Below are positions 7,588-14,268 of a stretch of DNA of 14,268 nucleotides, one piece after another; within the stretch, counting starts at the first letter, position 1, and every line of letters begins with the position of its first letter. Both the position numbers and the translations under genes were made by a program. The notes under the pieces are model-generated. The model did no database searches and was not told where the DNA came from. It worked only from the letters and a program-made list of their open reading frames with translations. The stretch is from an uncultured bacterium (GTDB taxonomy: Bacteria; Cyanobacteriota; Vampirovibrionia; Gastranaerophilales; Gastranaerophilaceae): the NCBI GenBank assembly GCA_948742005.1, contig CAPYQR010000027.1:1-14268 (forward strand), written 5' to 3'.

Positions 7588-8208
7588 TTAACAGGCAATA
7601 GTGTATTCTCTTCCGCTTAAATTGCCCAATGTGATATTTTTGCCTGCGATGGGCGGTCTTAGAGGGTCGGAAAATGAGGCATGTCCTGAATCTATTAAAA
7701 TAAGGCTGTTGGTTTTTGTTTCTTTAATGAAATTTTTACTATGAACATCGTTTAGTTGGATTCCTACACGGTTTATGTTTTTTAATAAATTATTTTGTTT
7801 TAAAAGATATAGGTTTTTCAAAACAATTTCGTCTATGGCGCTTTTGGGTTCAGTTCCTTTTGTTGCTTTGTATAAAATTGTGTTTGTTTGATGGTCATAG
7901 AATTGTACATCCGCAGCGTTGCCTACGTTGTTTAATTTTAAATAAAAATCAATCATTGCGTTTAAATAAGGCATATCGGGTCTTAAATCTTGATTTTCTG
8001 CGATTTTTTTCGCTTCATCGGTTTTAATTCCGGCATCAGGACGATACGGATCCATTTTAAGGAAGAATGTTTTGTTGTTCGGGGTTTTGATTTTGAAGAT
8101 TAATTTTGCTGAAAAAGATTCAATAATTGGTTCTAAAATCGTACCGTTTTTGGTTATAATTGGTTCTTTTGCCGAGTTGTTCAGAATTTCGTTTGTAACA
8201 TCAGACAT
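7588..8208 (-). CDS. Small protein-kinase-like protein (divergent)
   Basis: A 206-aa protein with a kinase-fold signature and no closer identity I can name. Residues 153-160 read NDVHSKNF: Asp154 and Asn159 have the +5 spacing of the catalytic-loop Asp and Asn in protein kinases and aminoglycoside-phosphotransferase relatives. LILIDSG (169-175) then places Asp173 where the metal-binding Asp of DFG belongs (+14 after Asn159). TFFLKMDP (47-54) could supply the beta-3 lysine (Lys51), and ILYKATKG (111-118) resembles a hinge. It stops soon after the DSG, so no normal C-lobe is present, as in minimal kinases. The start chosen is the ATG at 8208 inside the stop of the upstream gene (ATGTCTGA, 8-nt overlap). 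A TTG at 8265 would add 19 residues but overlaps more. No Shine-Dalgarno is seen, consistent with coupled translation. Activity is inferred only from motifs. Confidence 0.72.
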   Translation of the reverse strand: MSDVTNEILNNSAKEPIITKNGTILEPIIESFSAKLIFKIKTPNNKTFFLKMDPYRPDAGIKTDEAKKIAENQDLRPDMPYLNAMIDFYLKLNNVGNAADVQFYDHQTNTILYKATKGTEPKSAIDEIVLKNLYLLKQNNLLKNINRVGIQLNDVHSKNFIKETKTNSLILIDSGHASFSDPLRPPIAGKNITLGNLSGREYTIAC

Positions 8209-9016
8209 TGCAAAGGTTGATATTGTTATCTTTTGCGATTTTATTTTTAATTTGCGGGTCAACAAAGGAATCTTTTATTTCTCTGTATGTTTTATAGAAG
8301 TTTGATTGTTTTATTTCTTTTATTAATTCTCTAAAATCTTCTAAATTTCCGAATTCTTTTGGAATTTCACCTAAGGTAAATTCTTTATTTAATTCGTTTG
8401 CTTTGTTTTCAAGCGCCCAGGGAGCAAGATTCGGTGAAACTTTGACAAGTTCTTCAAGAGAGGAAGCATTGTGCCATAAGGAGTTGTAATAAGAATCATA
8501 AGCGTATTTGTAGCCTGATATTTCGTCATTTAACCAGGAATTGAAAAGCTGGGAATTTCCGACATTTGTGCAAATTTGTCTTTTTAATCTGAAAAAGTTC
8601 AACTGTGTTTCACAGGCATTGTTTGATAAAGATTTGGCGAGTTTTGGTGCGGTTTTCGGGTCTTGGGTTAAGGCGTATAGAATTTTGAGTTTCTGCTGCC
8701 CATCCAGCGGTTGTCCCAGCAGAAAATTGATTATGCTTCGTTTTTCAAAATTAAAGTCTTTGAGTTTGTTTAAAATTTCAGGATTTTGACTATCGTTTTT
8801 AATTTCTTTTAATTTTTGAACGAGTTCTTGCGGATAGTATTCTTTATCGTTCAACATAAGTATTTCTTTTTCTGCAGCAAAAGAAGCAAGGGAATTATCG
8901 GGTTTTGCGTTTATTGTGACTTTTGAATTGTCTTTTATTAAATGAGGGCGGTTTTTTGTTTCTGTGCTGTTTTTGCTGCTGCAAAAATTAATAGCTGCAC
9001 TTATGTTTGAAATCAT
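8201..9016 (-). CDS. Helical protein of unknown function, partner of the kinase-like gene
   Basis: A 271-aa protein not recognised as any family. It begins MISNISAAINFCSS, with the same N-F-x-S near the N-terminus as the glucanotransferase fusion. A polar, low-complexity stretch (about 13-45) follows, then a mainly helical body with many charged residues and aromatic clusters (YAYDSYYNSLWH around 169-180). No signal peptide or membrane span. Its last codons overlap the kinase-like gene by 8 nt. The fixed order and overlap suggest that the two proteins act together, for example as partner or N-terminal extension of the kinase fold. A frameshift that split one longer gene within 8201-8265 cannot be excluded. 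The Shine-Dalgarno is weak (purine-rich AGAAAGAAGAACGAG upstream of the ATG). Confidence 0.7.
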   Translation of the reverse strand: MISNISAAINFCSSKNSTETKNRPHLIKDNSKVTINAKPDNSLASFAAEKEILMLNDKEYYPQELVQKLKEIKNDSQNPEILNKLKDFNFEKRSIINFLLGQPLDGQQKLKILYALTQDPKTAPKLAKSLSNNACETQLNFFRLKRQICTNVGNSQLFNSWLNDEISGYKYAYDSYYNSLWHNASSLEELVKVSPNLAPWALENKANELNKEFTLGEIPKEFGNLEDFRELIKEIKQSNFYKTYREIKDSFVDPQIKNKIAKDNNINLCNV

Positions 9017-9048
9017 CTGACTCGTTCTTCTTTCTTTTAAATATTTTA

Positions 9049-9054
9049 ATTATA
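9049..9054 (-). promoter_or_regulatory. Candidate -10 box for the 271-aa gene and its operon
   Basis: TATAAT on the minus strand (9054-9049), about 32 nt before the ATG at 9016. No good -35 hexamer is visible 16-18 bp upstream, where the DNA is nearly pure A/T. Its position in a divergent intergenic region supports it. Two AAGCTT-CT-like blocks (near 9057 and 9111) flank the region without clear meaning. Confidence 0.35.
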
Positions 9055-9102
9055 TAAAGCTTCTGAATAATTTATTTTGCTATATTTTATTTTTTAATGA
9101 GA

Positions 9103-9131
9103 TTTACAATAAGCTTTCTAAATGGTAACAT
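9103..9131 (+). promoter_or_regulatory. Candidate promoter of the membrane protein gene
   Basis: TTTACA (9103-9108), 17-bp spacer, TAACAT (9126-9131) with the extended TG (TGGTAACAT). The predicted start near 9138 leaves a leader of about 19 nt carrying GGAGG. Confidence 0.5.
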
Positions 9132-9156
9132 AGAAGAATAGTTGGAGGTTTGTTTT

Positions 9157-9777
9157 TTGAAAGACTTTATTTTGAAACATTTTGATTTTAAATTCAACGT
9201 TTTAGCGTTGATTTCGCTTTTTATATTATTTTTGACCCCCCCCCGAATTACCGCGTTGTTCCCGGAATCTTTCGGTTGGGAGAATGGTTTTTTTGAAAAT
9301 CTGCAAATGGTTGTTCTTTTTGTTTCGTGTTTTTTTGCTTTAAGGACGAAAAATCAAGAAAATAAAAAGTTTTTTGTTTTTGTGTTTTTAATTTTAACAA
9401 TTTTAATTTTAAGAGAAGTTAATTGCGGAAGAACATTATTTTTCCCGATTGAGGGATTGAATAACGCGTTTTATTCCTGGAAAGAGATTCCATACGGTTA
9501 TCTTGCTCATCCTCTTTACGGACTTTATATGGCTGGGGTTGGAGTTTATTTTATTGTTAATAAATTGTGGAAGAATTTAATTGATTTATTGGTTAATTAT
9601 AAACTGCCTGTTTTCAACATTATTTTTATGTTAATCGGGATGTTTTTTGGAATGTATGCTGAAAAAGCGCTCCATTGTGACATTTTAGAAGAAATTTTGG
9701 AATTAACTTTTTATTTTTCTTTGATGTCTGTAATTTATCTTTATTCGTTTAAAAATCAACAAAAACTCCGCAATTGA
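9157..9777 (+). CDS. Six-helix membrane protein of unknown function with an in-frame poly-C run
   Basis: A 206-aa integral membrane protein with hydrophobic segments at about 12-30, 46-62, 71-86, 117-136, 150-168 and 182-197. Conserved-looking polar residues lie at membrane borders: E47 with N48-L-Q50, R86-E87-V-N-C-G-R92, E169, and E178-E179. The RExxxGR motif suggests a definite family, but I cannot name it. The start is TTG 9157, eight bases after GGAGG (9144-9148). The longer frame from TTG 9142 would put the Shine-Dalgarno inside the gene. Nine cytosines (9236-9244) encode Thr-Pro-Pro-Arg near the end of the first helix; one base more or less leads to a stop within about 40 codons. The 3' end overlaps the convergent comM by 22 bp. 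Divergent from the kinase-like operon. Confidence 0.78.
   Translation: MKDFILKHFDFKFNVLALISLFILFLTPPRITALFPESFGWENGFFENLQMVVLFVSCFFALRTKNQENKKFFVFVFLILTILILREVNCGRTLFFPIEGLNNAFYSWKEIPYGYLAHPLYGLYMAGVGVYFIVNKLWKNLIDLLVNYKLPVFNIIFMLIGMFFGMYAEKALHCDILEEILELTFYFSLMSVIYLYSFKNQQKLRN
9236..9244 (+). repeat. Homopolymeric C9 tract inside the membrane protein gene
   Basis: Nine consecutive C in otherwise AT-rich coding DNA, near codons 27-30. By hand translation, an 8-C version ends after about 35 further codons and a 10-C version after about 20. Such tracts in other bacteria are slipped-strand phase-variation sites; here that is inference, and it could also be chance or an assembly error. Confidence 0.85.
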
Positions 9778-11285
9778 AGCGATTGAGCTATGTGGGTTAT
9801 TTTAATATTTTCAGATTCTTCTAAATCTGCAATTGTGCGCGAAATTTTAAGAATTCTGTCAAACGAGCGTGCAGAAAGATTAAATTGATTTATTGCATTT
9901 TTGAGGAATTTTTTGGACTCATCATCAATTTTGCAATATTTTTTGATTAATTTAGGTGTTAGTTCGCTGTTGGTTAGGATTCCGTCGTTTTTATATCTTT
10001 CCTGCTGGATTTTTCTTGCTTTTATTACTCTTTTTTTAATTTCCGCGGAAGTTTCAGCATTTTTGTCGTCATTATTTAAAAGTTCCTCATCATCCAGCCT
10101 TTGAACTTTGATTTGGATGTCAATTCTATCAAGCAAAGGCCCTGAAAGCCTTGAGCGGTAGCGGTTTATTTGGCTTTGCGAGCAGGTGCATTGTTTTTTG
10201 TTATCTCCTAAAAATCCGCATGGACAAGGATTCATTGCGCCGATTAAAATAAAATTGGCAGGGTATGTTATGCTTGTTTGTGCTCTTGAAATTGTAACTA
10301 TATTATCTTCTAAAGGTTGTCTTAAAACTTCCAGAGTTGAGCGCGGGAATTCTACCATTTCATCTAAAAATAATACTCCCCGATGAGCCAGAGTGATTTC
10401 TCCGGGGCGGGGGTTTGTACCTCCGCCGATTATTCCGACAGCGCTTGCGCTATGATGCGGTGCGCGATAGGGGCGTTTTGTTATAAGAGGAGTCTTGGCA
10501 TCTAAAAGTCCTGAAATTGAGTAAATTTTAGTTAATTCTATTGCTTCTTTTTTATTTAATGGCGGCAAAATTGACATAAAAGCTTTTGCAAGCAAGGTTT
10601 TGCCTGAGCCCGGAGAGCCTGACATCAAGACGTTATGAGCGCCTGTTGCGGAGATTTCAAGCGCGCGTTTTGCTTGATTTTGCCCTTTGACATGAGCAAA
10701 ATCAACCTCAAAATCGGTTTCATCTTCTAAAAAATCTTCAATGTTTTGTTTTAGGGTTTTAAGGGGGTAATTTTTAGAATCATTTAAGTAATTTACGACT
10801 TGCGAAAGGTTATCTGCGCCAAGGGATTCAATGTTTTCAATAAAACTTGCTTCCGAAAGATTTGCGCTTGGCAGGATTACTTTTTTGATTCCTAATTCTT
10901 CCAATCCGTAAACAATCGGCAAAACTCCGTTAACGGCGCGCAAAGAGCCATCAAGTGAGAGTTCGCCTAAAAAGGCGGTTTTTTCAAAATCAAATTCTTT
11001 TATTATTTCTTCTTTTGCTAAAATCCCTACTGCCATTGCAAGGTCAAATGATGACCCTTCTTTTTTAAGGTCTGCAGGTGCGAGGTTGATTACGACTTTT
11101 GTTTGGGGAAAAAGATAGGAGGAGTTTTTGATTGCGAGTCTTAATCTTTCTTTCGCTTCTGAAATCGCCGTGTCGCCAAGTCCTATTATTACAATTTGGG
11201 GCAGAGAGTTTGTTGTATCGACTTCAATGTTGATTTGATGAACTTCCAGACCCTGTGTCGCTGCACTTTTAATTGAGATTGCCAA
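9756..11285 (-). CDS. comM: ComM/YifB family Mg-chelatase-like AAA+ ATPase
   Basis: ComM is a hexameric branch-migration helicase that helps integrate imported single-stranded DNA in natural transformation; YifB homologues occur widely. The 509 aa are the normal length. The N-terminal Lon-protease-like domain (about 1-170) has LAPADLKKEGSSFDLAMAVG (68-87) and FLGELSLDGSLR (105-116). The AAA+ domain has Walker A GSPGSGKT (223-230), RAPHHSAS (274-281), Walker B GVLFLDE (303-309) and SGPLLDRID (381-389). A Cys cluster (354, 356, 366, 368) lies in the NPCPCG...CTC segment typical of the family. The C-terminal domain ends RSFDRILKISRTIADLE. The start is TTG 11285, only 2 nt after the TPR gene's stop; its GAGGA lies inside that gene's last codons, indicating coupling. 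The 3' end overlaps the convergent membrane gene and no terminator is visible. Confidence 0.95.
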   Translation of the reverse strand: MAISIKSAATQGLEVHQINIEVDTTNSLPQIVIIGLGDTAISEAKERLRLAIKNSSYLFPQTKVVINLAPADLKKEGSSFDLAMAVGILAKEEIIKEFDFEKTAFLGELSLDGSLRAVNGVLPIVYGLEELGIKKVILPSANLSEASFIENIESLGADNLSQVVNYLNDSKNYPLKTLKQNIEDFLEDETDFEVDFAHVKGQNQAKRALEISATGAHNVLMSGSPGSGKTLLAKAFMSILPPLNKKEAIELTKIYSISGLLDAKTPLITKRPYRAPHHSASAVGIIGGGTNPRPGEITLAHRGVLFLDEMVEFPRSTLEVLRQPLEDNIVTISRAQTSITYPANFILIGAMNPCPCGFLGDNKKQCTCSQSQINRYRSRLSGPLLDRIDIQIKVQRLDDEELLNNDDKNAETSAEIKKRVIKARKIQQERYKNDGILTNSELTPKLIKKYCKIDDESKKFLKNAINQFNLSARSFDRILKISRTIADLEESENIKITHIAQSLQLRSFC

Positions 11286-11287
11286 TT

Positions 11288-13018
11288 TTATATTTCCTCA
11301 TCAAGGTTATCGGGAATTAGTTTTAAAAGTTTGATATTGGCAATTTCAAAGGAGGGGTTTAAATTAAGCGAAGTTTTATAAAATTGGATTGCATCACGTT
11401 TTTTATTGAGCGCCTGGTTGTATAAACCGCAAAGATAGTAATAGTAGTAGTTTTTTTCCAGCGTTATTGCGGTTGATGAAATTAAGTTTTTGGCTAGTGT
11501 GAAATTGTTGTTTTTTAAATATAATTCTACTAAAGCCCCCAGTGTATTTTCATGCATCGGGTTAATCAGAAGAACGCGTTTTAGGAAATCTTCTTTTAGA
11601 ACATCGTTTTTTTGCGCAATGCTTAATGCGCTTTTGTAATAATCAAGATAGGCGCTTTTAGGCATTTTATCAAGTTTTTGTTCTAGTTTTCTAAGGTCTT
11701 TGGGGCTTTTGGCGTATTCTCTTTGTGCGGTTGCAAGTTTGATTATTGTTTCATAGTTTTCAGGGTCTTTTTTGAAAGCCTTTTTGTACATTTTAACGGA
11801 ATTTTTATAATCCGCATGGAGAAATTTAATGTCGCCTAGGCCTGTTATTGTTTCGATGTTGTTTTTTTCGATTTTGTATGAATTAACAAAAAATGTATTG
11901 GCACGCTCAATGTTTCCGAGCGCAAGTTCGCTTTTGGCGTACATTGTGATGATTTGAGAATTGTCTTTATCGAAATTCAAGATATTTTGGCTGTCTTTTT
12001 TAACTTTTTCGTAGTTTCCCTCGATAAAGGTTTTTTGCAGGGTGTGATATTTTTTGGCGGTGTCGTTTTTTGTTGCCTGTGCCAGAATGTGTTCTTTTTG
12101 GGTTTTGATTTTTTGAACAAAATTAATATTGTTAGGCTGATTTTCAAGCTTTTGGATAATTTTTAGTGCATCTTGGTATTTTTTTGCATTGGTAAGTGCA
12201 TCAATTTTAAAAATTTGATATTGGAGATTATTTGGCGCAATCGAAATTGCTTTATTGATAAAGCTTATTGAATCGCTGTATTTTTTTGATTGAAGATAAG
12301 CACGCGCTAAGATGAAGTTATAAAAATCGTTTTTTTGATATTTTTGTTTTTTGCTTGAAAGTTCGCTCGCGCTTTCAATTGCACTGTTATCAAAATAGAT
12401 GCTGCTGTATATTTTAGCAAAATAAATTTCTTCTTCTTTTGATAAATTTGTTTTCGGAAGATAACAATTTTCTAAATCTGCGATGTTGTCTTGATATTGC
12501 GTTTGGTAGGAAATTTTTTGCAAGGCTTTGTTTCCAAGGGAGAAAAAGCCTATTTCATAGAATATTTTAGCGATTGATAACAAAGCTGTATCTGTATTTA
12601 TTTCATCAAGCAGTTTTTCATACTCATCATAAGCAACCGAAGCATTTCCTTGATTGAATTTTTCGGTTATTTGAAGAAAATCTTTTCTTGTCTTTGCTTT
12701 TTTATCTGCAATATTTTCGCTTTGAGAATAATTAGGCTTTGCTTCGTTGTTCATAATATTGTCAACGATATTTGCAAGGTTGAAATATTCTCCTTTTGGT
12801 TTTAATTGGGGTTTTGCGCTTTGGATTTCTTTGGGGGTTATTTGGGGTTTTAATTGCGGTTCAATGTGTGGTTTGAGATTAGGTATTGTGTTTTGGATTT
12901 TTGTGTCATCTTGCGGCATTGAAAAATTTTCTTCACCTTGCGCATTTGTGCTTTGTAAGATGAAGAATAAAAGAAATAATGAGATAATTATATTCTTTTT
13001 TTCATTCCTTTTTGACAC
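11288..13018 (-). CDS. Exported TPR-repeat protein
   Basis: A 576-aa protein with a signal peptide: positive MSKRNEKK, a hydrophobic core at 9-22, and likely cleavage after STNA (23-26), with no cysteine there, so not a lipoprotein. A Pro/Lys-rich linker (46-75) follows, built from LKP/IEP/ITP-like units. From about 115 onward come helical pairs of TPR type, clearest at 230-290 (ILARAYLQSKKYSDSISFIN), 356-420 (GDIKFLHADYKNSVKMYKKA) and 525-565. TPR arrays bind protein partners; in exported form they often serve envelope or pilus assembly, but no specific role can be read here. The start is GTG 13018, with AAGGG seven bases upstream. It lies 12 nt after the HD-GYP gene and 2 nt before comM, so it is the middle gene of one operon. 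Confidence 0.85.
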   Translation of the reverse strand: MSKRNEKKNIIISLFLLFFILQSTNAQGEENFSMPQDDTKIQNTIPNLKPHIEPQLKPQITPKEIQSAKPQLKPKGEYFNLANIVDNIMNNEAKPNYSQSENIADKKAKTRKDFLQITEKFNQGNASVAYDEYEKLLDEINTDTALLSIAKIFYEIGFFSLGNKALQKISYQTQYQDNIADLENCYLPKTNLSKEEEIYFAKIYSSIYFDNSAIESASELSSKKQKYQKNDFYNFILARAYLQSKKYSDSISFINKAISIAPNNLQYQIFKIDALTNAKKYQDALKIIQKLENQPNNINFVQKIKTQKEHILAQATKNDTAKKYHTLQKTFIEGNYEKVKKDSQNILNFDKDNSQIITMYAKSELALGNIERANTFFVNSYKIEKNNIETITGLGDIKFLHADYKNSVKMYKKAFKKDPENYETIIKLATAQREYAKSPKDLRKLEQKLDKMPKSAYLDYYKSALSIAQKNDVLKEDFLKRVLLINPMHENTLGALVELYLKNNNFTLAKNLISSTAITLEKNYYYYYLCGLYNQALNKKRDAIQFYKTSLNLNPSFEIANIKLLKLIPDNLDEEI

Positions 13019-13030
13019 TTCTAACCCTTT

Positions 13031-14268
13031 TTAAGAATTATAACGATAATATTTATTAAAAGTTCTGATTAATTTTTTTTGCTTGCTGATGGCAGTATCT
13101 TTATTATTAACAATATCATATAATTCGTTTAAATTAAACTCCTTTAAAAGATTTTCTTCCTTTTGGAGGATTTTACAATTTGTATTTGAAAGCATTACGT
13201 TAAGAATATCATAAGTTGAAATATTTAAAAAGGCGTTTGTGATATTTTCGTCAAAATGGTTGTTTTTTCCATTTATTATAATATCAAGTGCATCTTTTAT
13301 TTCCATTTTGTCGCGGTAGTGTCTTTTTGAAGTTATTGCATCAAAAACATCACAAACAGATAAGATTCTTCCGCCAAAGGGGATTTGTTCTCCTTTTAAG
13401 CCTTTAAAATATCCGCTTCCGTCAAACTTTTCATGGTGAGAAGAGGCGATTGAGGCTACTTCTTTGAAGTTTTTTGAAATATATACTTCTTTTAAAATAT
13501 TATGAGTGATTTTGACGTGTTCTTTGATATGTTCGTATTCGTCTTTTGTTAATTTTCCCTCTTTTTGCAAAATTGAATCTTTTATTCCGATTTTGCCGAT
13601 ATCATGCAGAAGCGAGGCGTTTTTGATTGTTTCTTTTTCTTTTTCGCTTAATTTGCATTTGTCGCAAATTAAACCTGCATACATCATTACTCTTTTTGAA
13701 TGTCCGGAGGTGATTTTATCTCTGGCATCAATTGAAGCAGAGAGTGCGTTTATAAAGCTTGTGAAGAGGTTTTTTTGTTCTTCTATCAGTTTTTTTTGTT
13801 TGTTGAACAAATTAGCATTTTCAAGAGCTATTCCTGCGCTTGAACCGATTGCAATTAATAAATCTTCGTCTTTTTGGGTAAAATCACCCTCGATTTTATT
13901 TAGCACCTGAAAAACGCCGACAATTTGATGTGAGAGATTTCTTATCGGCATACAAAGAATGTTTCTTGTTTTGTATCCTGTTTCAAGGTCTATTTCTTTG
14001 TTGAAATATTCGCTTTCATAAGCGTTTTTGATGTTTATTGTTTCGCCTGAAAGTGCGACATGTCCTGCCAGACCTTTGTTTGCACTGAAACGGATTTCCC
14101 TGCTTTCAAGTCCGAGTGCAACTTTGCTCCAGAGCTCGTTGTGTTCATCATCAAGCAAAAATACGGTACAGCGGTCTGCGCCAAGTGCTTGTTGGATTTG
14201 TTGGGCGATAATAGTTAAGAGATTATCGATATTTGTTTCAATTGCGATTGTCCTGCCAACCTGTAAGA
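13031..14268 (-). CDS. GAF-HD-GYP domain signalling protein (5' end beyond right edge)
   Basis: A cytosolic regulator, likely a cyclic-di-nucleotide phosphodiesterase switched by a GAF sensor. The frame stays open to the window end; 411 residues are visible. An apparent start at 14158 is an internal TTG, because the upstream codons continue a GAF domain (QALGADRCTVFLLDDE). GAF is about 1-150, with GLAGHVALSGETINI and NILCMPIRN. A short helical linker (about 150-170) precedes the HD-GYP domain (about 170-350): LLHDIGK (219-225; HD pair 221-222), HHEKFDGSGYF (277-287) and FGGRILSVCDVFDAI. The hallmark GYP reads GYF, and the later RPYR reads RHYR, so both prolines are lost while the metal-binding residues remain. 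A C-terminal extension of about 55 aa is unassigned. First visible gene of the operon with the TPR protein and comM. Confidence 0.9.
   Translation of the reverse strand, partial: LQVGRTIAIETNIDNLLTIIAQQIQQALGADRCTVFLLDDEHNELWSKVALGLESREIRFSANKGLAGHVALSGETINIKNAYESEYFNKEIDLETGYKTRNILCMPIRNLSHQIVGVFQVLNKIEGDFTQKDEDLLIAIGSSAGIALENANLFNKQKKLIEEQKNLFTSFINALSASIDARDKITSGHSKRVMMYAGLICDKCKLSEKEKETIKNASLLHDIGKIGIKDSILQKEGKLTKDEYEHIKEHVKITHNILKEVYISKNFKEVASIASSHHEKFDGSGYFKGLKGEQIPFGGRILSVCDVFDAITSKRHYRDKMEIKDALDIIINGKNNHFDENITNAFLNISTYDILNVMLSNTNCKILQKEENLLKEFNLNELYDIVNNKDTAISKQKKLIRTFNKYYRYNS

Noticed and set aside
9057..9119. Two AAGCTT-CT-like blocks as an operator or hairpin
   Set aside because: Short, about 50 bp apart, with no pairing beyond the six-base palindrome.
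9142..9156. Longer membrane protein start at TTG 9142
   Set aside because: The GGAGG at 9144-9148 would lie inside the gene; TTG 9157 has correct spacing.
13506..13910. 134-aa plus-strand frame
   Set aside because: Antisense shadow of the HD-GYP gene; no start signal and no recognisable family.
14156..14158. TTG as start of the GAF/HD-GYP gene
   Set aside because: The upstream codons continue a GAF domain to the window end, so this TTG is an internal leucine.

Overview
The window is AT-rich, densely coded bacterial DNA with little intergenic space: twelve supported protein genes, two of them cut by the window edges. I saw no RNA gene, mobile element, CRISPR array or phage feature. The best lineage guess, from memory of genome style and not from any search, is an uncultured gut-type relative of the Gastranaerophilales (Vampirovibrionia, 'Melainabacteria'). 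The guess rests on the AT-rich coding, a long PPi-type phosphofructokinase, and a short N-terminal N-F-x-S sequence on otherwise unrelated proteins.

Left part (1-4121). A partial rimM (minus) diverges from a pyrophosphate-dependent phosphofructokinase (plus). The latter converges on a riboflavin pair, ribE then ribBA (both minus). A 16-bp hairpin with A and T tracts lies between the converging genes and probably terminates both. The rib pair begins without a visible FMN riboswitch. Both rimM and ribE have a -10-like box 6-7 nt from the ATG and no Shine-Dalgarno sequence, so they look leaderless.

Middle part (4086-9156). A 60-aa gene has its own near-consensus promoter, a perfect AGGAGGT and a 14-bp terminator. 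Upstream of it, also on the minus strand, is a probable three-gene unit: an unrecognised helical 271-aa protein, an overlapping 206-aa protein with a protein-kinase-like catalytic signature, and a 1034-aa fusion of a 4-alpha-glucanotransferase (MalQ/GH77) with a C-terminal PHP phosphoesterase domain. The fusion and the small kinase-like protein are the most unusual items here. The fusion, the 271-aa protein and the 60-aa protein share an N-F-x-S motif near the N-terminus.

Right part (9103-14268). A six-helix membrane protein (plus) carries a nine-cytosine run inside its reading frame, and its end overlaps the convergent comM by 22 bp. comM is the last gene of a tightly packed minus-strand operon: GAF/HD-GYP signalling protein (start beyond the right edge), exported TPR protein, ComM/YifB AAA+ ATPase. 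Gaps of 12 and 2 nt suggest co-transcription and translational coupling. The HD-GYP domain has GYF where GYP is expected.

No stretch longer than 300 bases lacks a gene. The largest gaps (341-428, 4313-4429, 9017-9156) hold promoters and ribosome binding sites and are described below.
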